NCBI GenBank assembly: GCA_007117695.1
Contig: SKFZ01000011.1
Span: forward strand, 1 to 59,855
Direction: 5' to 3'
Source of the DNA: Bacilli bacterium
Lineage (GTDB): Bacteria; Bacillota_I; Bacilli_A; RF39; UBA660
DNA: 59,855 bases
The notes under the pieces were generated by a model. It worked only from the letters and a program-made list of their open reading frames with translations. It was not told the origin of the DNA and searched no databases. Numbering within the stretch: the first letter of the stretch is position 1; each line of letters opens with the position of its first letter. A program made the position numbers and the translations under genes. Below are positions 40,334 through 50,900 of the stretch, piece after piece.

Positions 40334-41704
40334 TTATAAAGCTATATTTTTTCTAATATAATCTTCTAAATTTTCTAACTTAATAGTTTCTTGTTTCATA
40401 CTATCTCTAAATCTAACTGTAACAGTATTATTGTTTATTGTTTCATCATCTATAGTAATCGCAAAAGGAGTCCCTATTATATCAGACCTTCTATATCTTT
40501 TTCCGATATTTCCAGACTCATCATAAGTTACCATAAATCTTTTTGAAAGAGATGCATAAACTTCGCTCGCTTTTTCTGAATGATGCTTTTTAACAAGTGG
40601 TAATATTGCTGCTTTATAAGGTGCCAATGCTGGATGAAATGCCATAACCTCTCTTGTTTCACCATTTTCCAAAACCTCTTCTTTATATGCATCACACATT
40701 ACTGCAAGAACTAATCTATCAGCACCAAGAGAAGGTTCAATAACATATGGAATATATCTTTCATTAGTTTCTGGATCAAAATATGTTAAATCTTTTTTTG
40801 AATGCTCAATATGTTTGGACAAATCATAATCAGTTCTTGATGCAATACCCCAAAGTTCTCCAAAACCAAAAGGAAATTTATATTCAATATCTACAGTTGC
40901 ATTTGAATAATGCGATAATTCATCTTCTTGATGGTCTCTAAATTTTAAATTTTCTTCTTTTATATTTAAATCTTTTAAAAATTTCATAGAATAATTTTTA
41001 TAATATTCAAACCACTCAATCTCGGTTCCAGGTTTGCAAAAAAATTCTAATTCCATTTGTTCAAACTCTCTAGTCCTAAAAGTGAAATTACCAGGAGTTA
41101 TTTCATTTCTAAACGCTTTACCAATTTGCGCGATACCAAAAGGAAGCTTTAATCTCATTGTTCTTTGAACATTAACAAAATTTGTAAAAATTCCTTGAGC
41201 AGTCTCCGGCCTTAAATATATTTCATTAGCAGAATCTTCCGTTACACCTTGACTAGTTTTAAACATTAAATTAAATTTTCTAATGTTAGTGTAATCAAGC
41301 GAACCACATTTAGGACAAGTAACTTTGTTTTCATAAATAAAGTTTAATAACTTTTCATCATCAAAAAGTGCTTCATCAATTTCACCTTTTAAGAAGTCTT
41401 CAACAATTTTATCAGCACGATGTCTTGTTTTACACTTTTTACAATCTATTAATGGATCACTAAAGCCATCGATATGTCCACTTGCTTTCCATACAGTCGA
41501 ATTCATCAAAATAGAAGCATCCATACCTACATTATATTTATTTTCACGGACAAACCTTTGCCACCACGCTTTTTTAATATTATTTTTAAGTTCAACACCT
41601 AAAGGACCATAATCCCATGTGTTAGCTAGTCCACCATATATTTCACTTCCTTGAAATATAAAACCATATTGTTTTGATAAATTAATTATTTTTTCCATTT
41701 CCAT
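40334..41704 (-). CDS. glyQS: Glycyl-tRNA synthetase (single-chain class II)
   Basis: 456 aa; [29 protein letters not shown]...[12 protein letters not shown]. Confidence 0.98.
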   Translation of the reverse strand: MEMEKIINLSKQYGFIFQGSEIYGGLANTWDYGPLGVELKNNIKKAWWQRFVRENKYNVGMDASILMNSTVWKASGHIDGFSDPLIDCKKCKTRHRADKIVEDFLKGEIDEALFDDEKLLNFIYENKVTCPKCGSLDYTNIRKFNLMFKTSQGVTEDSANEIYLRPETAQGIFTNFVNVQRTMRLKLPFGIAQIGKAFRNEITPGNFTFRTREFEQMELEFFCKPGTEIEWFEYYKNYSMKFLKDLNIKEENLKFRDHQEDELSHYSNATVDIEYKFPFGFGELWGIASRTDYDLSKHIEHSKKDLTYFDPETNERYIPYVIEPSLGADRLVLAVMCDAYKEEVLENGETREVMAFHPALAPYKAAILPLVKKHHSEKASEVYASLSKRFMVTYDESGNIGKRYRRSDIIGTPFAITIDDETINNNTVTVRFRDSMKQETIKLENLEDYIRKNIAL

Positions 41705-41727
41705 AAATACACCTCTTTCAAATTTAA

Positions 41728-41935
41728 TAAAAAAACTCCTAGAAATATGTAAAGACGGTTGCCCGCGGTTCCACTTTACTTACTCTAGAAGAATCTCTTT
41801 TGTAATAATCACTCCAAAGTTCCATATTAAATTTAATCTACTAGTTTCACACTATCACCAGTTCACTTAAAGATTAATAACATTAATACCTCTTCATCAA
41901 CGCTTTAAAATATAAATTATATATTCATTATATTT
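41728..41935 (-). ncRNA. T-box leader (glycine)
   Basis: Minus strand GTAAAGTGGAACCGCGGGCAACCGTCTTTAC ... CTAGGAGTTTTTTT; upstream of glyQS. Confidence 0.92.
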
Positions 41936-41955
41936 TTAATTTAATTGTTTGTCAA

Positions 41956-42375
41956 CTATTTGGACAACCCTTTGTCCTTGTTTTTACAAACCCAACCAAT
42001 ATCACTTAAATAAATGTGTTCTCTTACATATGAACCATCACTAGATAATGGCATCAATGAGCCATACTTTAAACTATCTTTGTTTGCGATGAAATAAAAC
42101 GTATTACTATTATTCATTGCACACAGTTCAAAGCCCTCATCTTTTATATTTATTTTAACACTTTTGATTGGAAACATGCTTGTCATTGCAAAAAAGTAAT
42201 GAATTTTTTCTTCTACTTGTTCCAAATCCAAAACTTTATTTCCATAAATGCTATCTGCAACATCAATATCTTGTAAAATGCTTTCAGAAATAAAACTAAC
42301 CGCCTCAGATACACGATCAAAATTATTTTCAATTATCGCCTCTTTTATAATGTTTTCAAATTCTTTGAAATTCAT
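41956..42375 (-). CDS. Hypothetical protein
   Basis: 139 aa; 10 nt downstream of recO. Confidence 0.6.
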   Translation of the reverse strand: MNFKEFENIIKEAIIENNFDRVSEAVSFISESILQDIDVADSIYGNKVLDLEQVEEKIHYFFAMTSMFPIKSVKINIKDEGFELCAMNNSNTFYFIANKDSLKYGSLMPLSSDGSYVREHIYLSDIGWVCKNKDKGLSK

Positions 42376-42385
42376 GTAACACCTC

Positions 42386-43117
42386 TTAATTTAGTTTGCT
42401 CAAATTTTTTAAAAAAGATTTACTTCTCAAATATAGACCTGTATATCTATCATAATATTCATCTAAAAACTCATTTATTTCAACTTTTGATTTTTCACTT
42501 ACATCTAATTTAGTTATTTTTGAAATATCAACATAATAAAACATTCTAATTAATTTAATTGTCTTATTAGACACAGGCGCTTCATCAGTAACACAAGAAT
42601 CACAAACATAACCACCTGCACTATTTGATAAAGTTTCAATGCCTGAAGTAGAACCACAAATAGAGCAAGAATCAAGAGTCGGCATTACACCTAATAAATC
42701 CAAATATTTAAGCTCTAAAATGTTTGAAATTACAGCCGGATCGTATCCCTCATCTATTTTAATTAAACTTTGAACAAGTAACTGATAAACTAATTTATCA
42801 TCACTTTGTTTCATAACTTGTGAAGATAAATCTAATAAAAAACTTGCATATGATATTTTAGTAATATCTTTTTTTATGTTTTTAAAGTTATTTGATACAT
42901 CGACACTGATTAACGTTGATAGTTTATCTTTTTTATAATAAATATTAAAATCACCATATACAAGTTTATTAGTAACACTTCTCAACTCACTTTTCATGGT
43001 CCTAGAACCCTTAGCCATTATCCCAACAATTCCTTCTTCGGTAATTATATCGATTATTTTGGAAGTTTCACTGTATTTTTGTTCTCTTACAACAATTCCT
43101 TCAATTTTTCTAATCAT
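42386..43117 (-). CDS. recO: DNA repair protein RecO
   Basis: IEGIVVREQKYSETSKIIDIITEEGI...CSICGS...CDSC. Confidence 0.95.
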   Translation of the reverse strand: MIRKIEGIVVREQKYSETSKIIDIITEEGIVGIMAKGSRTMKSELRSVTNKLVYGDFNIYYKKDKLSTLISVDVSNNFKNIKKDITKISYASFLLDLSSQVMKQSDDKLVYQLLVQSLIKIDEGYDPAVISNILELKYLDLLGVMPTLDSCSICGSTSGIETLSNSAGGYVCDSCVTDEAPVSNKTIKLIRMFYYVDISKITKLDVSEKSKVEINEFLDEYYDRYTGLYLRSKSFLKNLSKLN

Positions 43118-43118
43118 T

Positions 43119-44003
43119 TTAATCGAACTCTCTAAATCCCAAATCTTGCAAGTGTTTTTCTTTATCGCGCCACTTTTTTATAGTTTTCACCTGAAGATCT
43201 AAATGAACTTTACTATTTAACAAAACTTCTAACTCTTCTCTAGCAAGTGTTCCTATTTCTTTTATTTTACTTCCTTTGTTACCAATTATTATTTTTTTCA
43301 AAGATTCCCTGTCAACCACGATATTAACACTTATGACATATGAATTTTTTTGTTTCTCAATATTTTCTGTAATGCATGTAACAGAGTGTGGGACTTCTTC
43401 ACCAGTTTTATAAAACACTTTTTCTCTAACTATTTCAGAAATTAAAAAACTTATTGGCTTATTTGTTATATCGTTTTCCTCATAATATTTATGAGGATCA
43501 CTAATATAATTTTTCAATGTTTTAATTAAAGCATCTGTATTATCTTTTTTAGAAGCCGAAATTGGTACAATTTCACTAAAGTCATATAAGTCTTTGTATT
43601 CAATTATTTTATTTAATATTTCCTCGTGCCTAATTTTATCAACCTTATTTAAAATCAAAAAAACAGGCTTATCAATTTCTTTTAACTTCTCTAATACAAA
43701 TTGATCTCCTTTTCCTAATTCCTCACTAGCATCTACTAAAAATAAAACTACATCTACATCTTTAATACTGTAATATGCTTGCTTATTTAAATAATCTCCC
43801 AATTTATGTTTAGGTTTATGAATACCTGGAGTATCAACAAAAACCATTTGAGACTCGGAATCATTATAAATTCCTTGAATTATATTTCTAGTAGTGCCTG
43901 GTTTACTTGATGTTATAACCACCTTTTTACCAACAATACTATTTATTAAAGTTGACTTCCCTACATTAGGCCTGCCAACTACTGCTATAAACCCTGACTT
44001 CAT
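43119..44003 (-). CDS. era: GTPase Era
   Basis: GFIAVVGRPNVGKSTLINSIVGKKVVITSSKPGTTRN; KH domain. Confidence 0.98.
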   Translation of the reverse strand: MKSGFIAVVGRPNVGKSTLINSIVGKKVVITSSKPGTTRNIIQGIYNDSESQMVFVDTPGIHKPKHKLGDYLNKQAYYSIKDVDVVLFLVDASEELGKGDQFVLEKLKEIDKPVFLILNKVDKIRHEEILNKIIEYKDLYDFSEIVPISASKKDNTDALIKTLKNYISDPHKYYEENDITNKPISFLISEIVREKVFYKTGEEVPHSVTCITENIEKQKNSYVISVNIVVDRESLKKIIIGNKGSKIKEIGTLAREELEVLLNSKVHLDLQVKTIKKWRDKEKHLQDLGFREFD

Positions 44004-44383
44004 TTTAAATCCTCGCTGCTAAATGGATGAGTAAGTATCTCGCTAATTTTATATGTTTTACTTCTAGTGTCATTTGAAATCACTAATAATTCATCTCCTG
44101 TAAAAAACTCAGCAAGTGTTTGCCTACATATAAAACATGGGAATGCTACATCATCACCATCAACCATTACATAAAGGGCTTTAAAATCACCTTTTCGGTA
44201 ACCTTTAGTAATCGCTGAATTTATGGCATTACGCTCAGCACAAATAGTTGCACCATATGAAGCATTTTCTACATTTACACCTTTAAACATATATTCGTCA
44301 TTAGTAACAACAATAGCTGCTACTGGATATTTTGAATACGGTGAATAACTTTTAGCAAGTAATTTTTTCAATTCTTCTCTCAT
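44000..44383 (-). CDS. cdd: Cytidine deaminase
   Basis: SYSPYSKYPVAA...NVENASYGATICAERNAI...PCFICRQTLAEF; ATGA overlap with era. Confidence 0.96.
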   Translation of the reverse strand: MREELKKLLAKSYSPYSKYPVAAIVVTNDEYMFKGVNVENASYGATICAERNAINSAITKGYRKGDFKALYVMVDGDDVAFPCFICRQTLAEFFTGDELLVISNDTRSKTYKISEILTHPFSSEDLK

Positions 44384-44399
44384 TATTTAGCCCCCTTTT

Positions 44400-44795
44400 T
44401 TAAAATAAATAATTAATAATATGCGGAATAAAAACAACAAAGCCGATAATAGCAGCTGCTAGTGAGTAAACAAAAACCGCCGCAGATGCACAATCTTTAG
44501 CCACTTTTGCTAGTGGATGAAACTCTGGTGACACAAGGTCTACTACCGCCTCAAGTGCAGTGTTAATCAACTCTGTAGCAAGTATAATACTTATCATAAT
44601 TAACAAAACTGCCCATTCCGCTACACTAACTCTAAAAAAAGCTCCTGCAATTAAAACTAACGCTGTCATAAAAAAATGAATAGTCATACTCTGTTCATAT
44701 TTATACGCATATTTTAAACCCTCAAATGAGTACTTAAAGCTATTTTTAAATCTACATAACCCCATTTTTTTGTTTTCCCTATCTTTTAATTCCAT
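44400..44795 (-). CDS. dgkA: Undecaprenol/diacylglycerol kinase family
   Basis: RFKNSFKYSFEGLKYAYKYEQSMTIH...ELINTALEAVVDL. Confidence 0.95.
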   Translation of the reverse strand: MELKDRENKKMGLCRFKNSFKYSFEGLKYAYKYEQSMTIHFFMTALVLIAGAFFRVSVAEWAVLLIMISIILATELINTALEAVVDLVSPEFHPLAKVAKDCASAAVFVYSLAAAIIGFVVFIPHIINYLF

Positions 44796-45225
44796 AACCT
44801 TCTAAAATCCTTTCTTGTAATTCAAACATTTTTTTTTCATTTTCTATTTTATCATGACTATACCCTAATAAATGAAGTAAGCCATGAACTATTAAAAAGG
44901 ACAGTTCCCTTTTTAAGCTATGATTATATTCTTTTGCCTGACTCTTGGCAGTATCAAAAGACACATATACATCACCTAGCATTCTAATACTAGGAATATT
45001 TATAGTTTTTTCATCTTCAAGCGCAAACGATATAACATCAGTTGATGTATCTTTATTTCTATACTGTTTATTAATTTTTTTAATTTCCTCATCATCCACA
45101 AGTATTATATCAAATATTGCATTATCAACTTCTAAAACTTCTAAACTATAGTTAACTAGCCCTATTAAATCATTTTTAAAACTTATATCTTCATTTGTTT
45201 CATTAAAAACATTAAATTCATTCAT
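44779..45225 (-). CDS. ybeY: Endoribonuclease YbeY
   Basis: HGLLHLLGYSHD; TSTDVISFALED. Confidence 0.97.
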   Translation of the reverse strand: MNEFNVFNETNEDISFKNDLIGLVNYSLEVLEVDNAIFDIILVDDEEIKKINKQYRNKDTSTDVISFALEDEKTINIPSIRMLGDVYVSFDTAKSQAKEYNHSLKRELSFLIVHGLLHLLGYSHDKIENEKKMFELQERILEGYGIKR

Positions 45226-45833
45226 TAGATCACCACCAAATGACTTAAAAAATATATTATTAAAATTAAAATGGCAATAAATGTAATAATGTTAATAAAC
45301 CAATCATTTTGAAGTGGTTTAGGTAAATTTTCTTTTATTCTATGAATTACTCTATATAATAAATAACCAAGAAAACCTCCAAGCACATTCAAAATTAAAT
45401 CATCAACATCAAATACTCTACCAATTATACTTTGTGTTAACTCAATAGTAAGAGATGTAGCAAAACTTAAAATTAATACTATTTTAACTTTATTTAACTT
45501 CAAAAAATATGAAACAAAAAATCCATAAGGAATAAACATAACAGTATTTCCTACAATGTCTCTTATAAATCTCTCATCATTAATCCCAAATCGCATAATT
45601 TCTCTAAATGGAACAAAATTTGAAGTTGTCCAGTCGACGTCTTGATAAGTTACTGCATAAAATAATGCCATAATATAAATTATAAACCCTAATAATAAAA
45701 CATCTTTATAAAAAACAAATTCCTTTTTATTAATAATAACATCGGCAACTCTAAAACTTGTTAATATTGAAACTATAATTACAAGCATCGGCCAAATATT
45801 ATGTAAAATATTTATAGTTTCTTGAACAAGCAT
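45225..45833 (-). CDS. VanZ family protein
   Basis: VPFREI...NTVMFIPYGFFV...TSLTIELTQSIIGRVFDVDDLILNVLGGFLGYLLY. Confidence 0.92.
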   Translation of the reverse strand: MLVQETINILHNIWPMLVIIVSILTSFRVADVIINKKEFVFYKDVLLLGFIIYIMALFYAVTYQDVDWTTSNFVPFREIMRFGINDERFIRDIVGNTVMFIPYGFFVSYFLKLNKVKIVLILSFATSLTIELTQSIIGRVFDVDDLILNVLGGFLGYLLYRVIHRIKENLPKPLQNDWFINIITFIAILILIIYFLSHLVVI

Positions 45834-45917
45834 AAAATCACCCCCTACATAGACATTTTACTATTTTTATCTAAACTTTACAACGATTTTAAACATTTTT
45901 ATTTTTTGTCATTTTTA

Positions 45918-45946
45918 TTTAATAAAAAAATATTTCGTGCTATAAT
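45918..45946 (+). promoter_or_regulatory. Extended -10 promoter for murT-gatD-like operon
   Basis: TTTAAT-17-TATAAT with TGC before -10 (TGCTATAAT); RBS AGGTGAT then ATG at 45964. Confidence 0.65.
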
Positions 45947-45963
45947 TTTAAGTAGGTGATAAT

Positions 45964-47331
45964 ATGAGAAAGACAACAACAATAATAATTTCTAAAGCAG
46001 CAATTTTCTTTTTAGACAAACTGGGCCGAGGCACTGCTTTTCCTGGTAAAATCGCTTTAATTATGGATAAATATATTATGAATAAAATCAAAATAAAAGG
46101 AAAAGTAATAATAATTACAGGTTCCTCTGGAAAAGGTAGCACCTCCTCTTTAATTGCTAAAATATTAAGAGGTTCTAATTATTCAGTAACTTTTAATGAT
46201 GGCGCAAGCAACCTTACTAACGGTATTTTAACTACTTTATTAAAAGACACTGACTTTAAAGGCGTTATAAATTCTGACTTTTTAGTCTTAGAAATCGATG
46301 AAAGATATGTTAAAGAAATAGCCAAAGTAATTAAACCTGACTATTTACTAATAACTAACATAACAAGAGATCAGTCGCCAAGAAACGTGCATTTTGATAA
46401 TGTAGCAAATGAAATAAAAAAAGGTCTTCATGTTAATACACATTTAATACTTAACTGTGACGATCCTTATTCCAACACATTTATTACTAATCGAGATAAG
46501 GTGACTTTATTTGGAATCGAAAAAACTAAGTATTCATATCCAAAAAAAATTAACAAAAACCTAAACATGGAGTATTGTCCAAAATGTAACAATAAATTAA
46601 ACTATGAATATTATCATGTTGAATCATATGGTAAATTTAATTGTGAAAACTGTTCTTTCAAAAGAGAAAAACCTCACTATCAAATTAATTCAATAGATTT
46701 TGAAAGCAGAGAAATAACTATAAATAATAAGTACAAAACGTGCATTAAAGATGGTATCCTTCACAGTGCTTATACAGCTTTAGGCGCTTTTAGCGTATGT
46801 GGCCTTTTAGGAATAGACTTAACTAAAATAACTAATGAAATGAATTCACATTGTAAAAATTATAAAAATGATTTTATTATAAAATATAAGAACATAAATA
46901 TATATAACCTTTTTACTAAAAATGAGAACTCATCTACTTTTAATTATGCTCTTACTTTTGTAGATAGAATTAAAGATAAAAAAAATGTAGTAATTGGTTG
47001 GTCTGTTATAAGCAGAAGATATGATTATAAAGACATATCATGGATTTACGATATTGATTTTGAAATTCTTAAAAACCATGACATAAAAAAATTAATCTGC
47101 TTTGGTCCAAATAGTGATGAAATAGAACAAAGATTTATATTAGCAGGTTTTGACAAAAAAATGATTATAAAATTAAAAGATACTCAAGAACTTTTAAAAT
47201 ACATTGTTAAAAATCCTAAAGTAAACTTTTATAATATAGTAGATTCTACATACAGTAATAAAAAAATATTTAAAAACTTTTCAGAATATTTATATGAAAC
47301 AGAAAAGAAATTAGGTGATCTCGATGATTAA
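45964..47331 (+). CDS. murT: MurT-like Mur ligase (lipid II isoglutaminyl synthase large subunit-like, divergent)
   Basis: LGRGTAFPGKIAL...ITGSSGKGSTSSLIAKIL...CPKCNNKLNYEYYHVESYGKFNCENCSFKREKPHYQI zinc ribbon...ISWIYDIDFE. Confidence 0.85.
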   Translation: MRKTTTIIISKAAIFFLDKLGRGTAFPGKIALIMDKYIMNKIKIKGKVIIITGSSGKGSTSSLIAKILRGSNYSVTFNDGASNLTNGILTTLLKDTDFKGVINSDFLVLEIDERYVKEIAKVIKPDYLLITNITRDQSPRNVHFDNVANEIKKGLHVNTHLILNCDDPYSNTFITNRDKVTLFGIEKTKYSYPKKINKNLNMEYCPKCNNKLNYEYYHVESYGKFNCENCSFKREKPHYQINSIDFESREITINNKYKTCIKDGILHSAYTALGAFSVCGLLGIDLTKITNEMNSHCKNYKNDFIIKYKNINIYNLFTKNENSSTFNYALTFVDRIKDKKNVVIGWSVISRRYDYKDISWIYDIDFEILKNHDIKKLICFGPNSDEIEQRFILAGFDKKMIIKLKDTQELLKYIVKNPKVNFYNIVDSTYSNKKIFKNFSEYLYETEKKLGDLDD

Positions 47332-47905
47332 AGTATTACATCTGTACTATGATTTAATGAACCTTTATGGGGAAAGTGGTAATATTCTTGCAATAACAAA
47401 TCATTTGAAAAACAAAAAATTAGATTATAAAGTTGACTACAAAAGCATCGGTGATAAAATTAATTTTGACGATTACAACTTAGTATATATAGGATGTGGG
47501 ACAGAGAATAATCAAAAAATTGCATTAAAACACTTAACTGAATATAAAGAGGATGTCAAAGAATATATCGATAACAACAAAGTGTTAATTGCAACAGGAA
47601 ATTCTTATGAACTTTTTGGAAAATTTATCGAAAACACTAATGGAAAAAGATTTAAAGGACTTAGTATATTTAACTACTCTTCTAAAGAAGTCCAAGATAG
47701 AATAGTTAAACAAATAAATAATGGTATTAAGGGTTTTATAAACAGTGGCAGTATCGTAACTAAAAACCATAAACCACTATTTACAATAAAAGACTATAAT
47801 GACGGGTTTAAGTATAAAAATTTTTATGGAACTCACATAATAGGTCCTTTGCTTGTATTAAATGACAATTTTTTAAAAGACATAATAAAAAGTATTGATT
47901 TATAA
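47324..47905 (+). CDS. gatD: GatD-like glutamine amidotransferase homolog lacking catalytic residues
   Basis: VLHLYYDLMNLYGESGNILAITNHLKNKKLDY...YIGCGTENNQK...GNSYELFGKFIENTNGKRFKGLSIFNY...GTHIIGPLLVLN; overlaps murT end. Confidence 0.8.
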   Translation: MIKVLHLYYDLMNLYGESGNILAITNHLKNKKLDYKVDYKSIGDKINFDDYNLVYIGCGTENNQKIALKHLTEYKEDVKEYIDNNKVLIATGNSYELFGKFIENTNGKRFKGLSIFNYSSKEVQDRIVKQINNGIKGFINSGSIVTKNHKPLFTIKDYNDGFKYKNFYGTHIIGPLLVLNDNFLKDIIKSIDL

Positions 47906-47916
47906 ATCAATACTTT
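47887..47916. terminator. Bidirectional terminator between gatD and convergent giant prepilin; copy 2 of the exact 30-bp repeat
   Basis: AAAAAGTATTGATTTATAAATCAATACTTT, contains gatD stop codon. Confidence 0.75.
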
Positions 47917-47922
47917 TTTTAT

Positions 47923-50900
47923 TTAATTACTAAAGTGTGTAATTGAACAAGTTCTACTTGTATTTGTTTCTCTTCCGGTATTATTTCTTATTTGAATATT
48001 TTGAATTGTTACAGTTCCAGCTGGTGCACTATGTGACGGGATACTCCAGGTTAAAAGTGATGAGGTTGTTGAAGATCTAGTCACACCATCAAATCTTGCT
48101 GAATAACGTGCAATACCACTCGAGCTAGAGGCACTAAAATTAACTCTAAATTGTTGACTAACAGAATGATAACTACAAGTAACTGAATTAATAGTTGGAA
48201 TAGTATTATCTATTCTAAACCCTCCTGATGAAGTCATCCTACAATTTCCAGCACCATCACAAAGTCTAGCCCATAAATATCTAGTACCTTGAATCGCCGA
48301 ATTATATGTTCTTGTTGTACCGCTTGTATGATTGTATATAATTGATGAAGAAGATGGCGATGATGATGATGCCCAAATATATCTAAAAGTATTAGTTCCA
48401 CTTATTCCAGGACTACCTGACAATACTGTGCTATGACTAGTACTCCACGTACTATTTGAATTTGGTGAATAAGTTATAGTTGGTGTTACTCTGTCAATTC
48501 TAAATCTTCCGCTTGTTACTGTATTAGTATTTCCAGCATTATCTTCTACTTGAACTTGTACCCTATAAGTACCTGAACCAGATAAGTTTCGATTAACTGA
48601 CGTTGATGTTGAATAACTTGACCATGATCCATAACTAGAACCATCATTTGTTGATGTTCTTATTCGCATTCTTCTATATCCTGAACCTCCACTATCACTT
48701 CCAGTAACAGTGACGGTAACTGCACTATTTCCCCATGAAGTCTGGCTACTTGGTGAAAAACTCACAGTTGGTGAAGTTTTATCTATTCTATATCTTCCAC
48801 TTGTTACTGTTCTAGTGTTTCCAGCATTATCTTCGACCTCTACTTGTATTCTATTTATACCAGTACTACTTAATGTTCGATTAACTGAAGTTGAGGTTGA
48901 ATAGCTTGACCAAGATCCATAACTAGAACCATCATTAGATGATGTTCTTATTCGCATTCTTCTATATCCTGAGCCTCCACTATCACTTCCAGTAACGGTA
49001 ACAACAACATTACTGTTACCCCACGAAGAACTCGTTGGTGAGAAACTAACATTAGGATTAGTTTTATCTATTCTTACATGTGCTGTTGATGATGCTGAAC
49101 CAGTGTTTCCAGCATTATCTACAACTCTTGCTTGTATTTCTATATTTGTTGTAGATGAATATGTAATAGATGATGAATAATTTGTCCATGATCCCCAAGA
49201 ACCACCTGAAGGTCTTGTTCGATATTGATATCTATCTCTACCTGACGGACCTGCGTTTCCACCACTTATTGATATTGTTCTATTTCCATTTGTCCAAGTT
49301 GTACTTCCTCCACTTATTGACGGAGCAGTTGGATTAGTTTGGTCTATTCTATATACCCCACTAGTTAATGTTGATACATTACCTGCATGGTCTTCTACTT
49401 GAACTTGAATTCTATGTTCTCCAGAACCGGATAAAGTTCTGCTAGTAGAAGATGATGTTGTATAACTTGACCATGATCCATAACTAGAACCATTATTTGA
49501 TGAAACTCTAGTTCTCATTCTTCTATATCCTGAACCACCACTATCACTGGCTGATATCGACACACTTACATTATTATTATTCCATGATGTTTGACTATTG
49601 GGCGAGAAACTTGCGGTTGGAGCTGTTTGATCTACTCGGTATGGACCACAATCAACTACTCTAGGATTATTTGCATTATCAATTGCTTCAATGTTTACTC
49701 TATGAGTTCCATTAGATGAAAATGTTTGTGTAAAGCTTCCCGCTCTATTTGTCCATGATCCCCAACTAGAACCATTATTAGAAGATGTTCTACTTCTAAC
49801 ACTTGATAAGCCCGATAAAGAATCTGAGACACTAACAGATACAGAAACATTACTATTGCCCCATGAAGTACTTGTAGGCGAACACGATACAGAAGGGTTT
49901 GTTCTGTCTATTCTAATATATCTAGTTGATGTAGCCGAACCTGTATTACCAGCGTTATCTATGATTCTTGCTTGTATTTCTCTATCCATTTCTGAATCAT
50001 ATGTAATAGAAGATGAATAATTTGTCCATGATCCCCAAGAATCGCCAGACAGTCTTGTTCGGTATTGATATCTATCTACTCCCGATGGACCTGGGTTTCC
50101 ACCACTTATTGATATTGTTCTACTTCCGTTTGTCCATGAAGTACTTGCACCACTTATTGATGGGGCTGTTGGAATATCTTTGTCTATCAATAATGATCTC
50201 ATAGAACTTGCTTCAGACACATTTCCTTCATAGTCAATGGCTCTTAAGCATAGTTCATCTTCTCTTGTAGTATTAAATGTAATTGGATTAGTATATTCTT
50301 GCCATGTTGGATTAGTAGCATCACAGTTTAAAGTATATTCATACCTATCAACACCTACTCCAATATCATTTGCTTCAACATTTCCTAGCCAAACATTTTC
50401 ATTCGTCCAACTGCTATCATACATTGAACCACTACTATTGTTTAACCTAAGTTCAAAAGTTGGTACAGTTGGTGGTGTTGTATCTTCAATTTCTACATTT
50501 AATGAAAGACTCCTTTCATTGCCATACCAATCACTTACAGTATATGTTAGGCTATATTGCCCAACCATGTGCAAATCCAAATTAGTAGTTACGACAACTT
50601 GATCTAGATCAAACAGTTCAACATCACATCTATTAATAGATGGGTCTTCTTCATCACAACTATTGTCATTTAAATTCATATCTGGAATCGAAAAAGCATG
50701 TCCCGCTTCGTGTACAATGCTTGATGGCCTTGTGCTTTCAAGTATTTCTATTGTTGGACTCGTTGTATCATCAACTTTTAAATATACTATTTCTTCTGTT
50801 TCTAACTTTAAATTTTCATCAACCACTCTATATAAAATTTCATAATCATACGGATTTGACTTTTCACTTAAAACATTAGTTTCAATGCTTCTTACTATTT

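Noticed and set aside
48484-50169. Periodic repeats considered as CRISPR or noncoding satellite
   Set aside because: Period of about 270-290 bp in frame with an open reading frame, encoding Ig-like domains; no short direct repeats with unique spacers.
50013-50879. Plus-strand ORFs inside the giant prepilin gene
   Set aside because: Antisense shadow ORFs caused by repetitive Ser/Asn codons.
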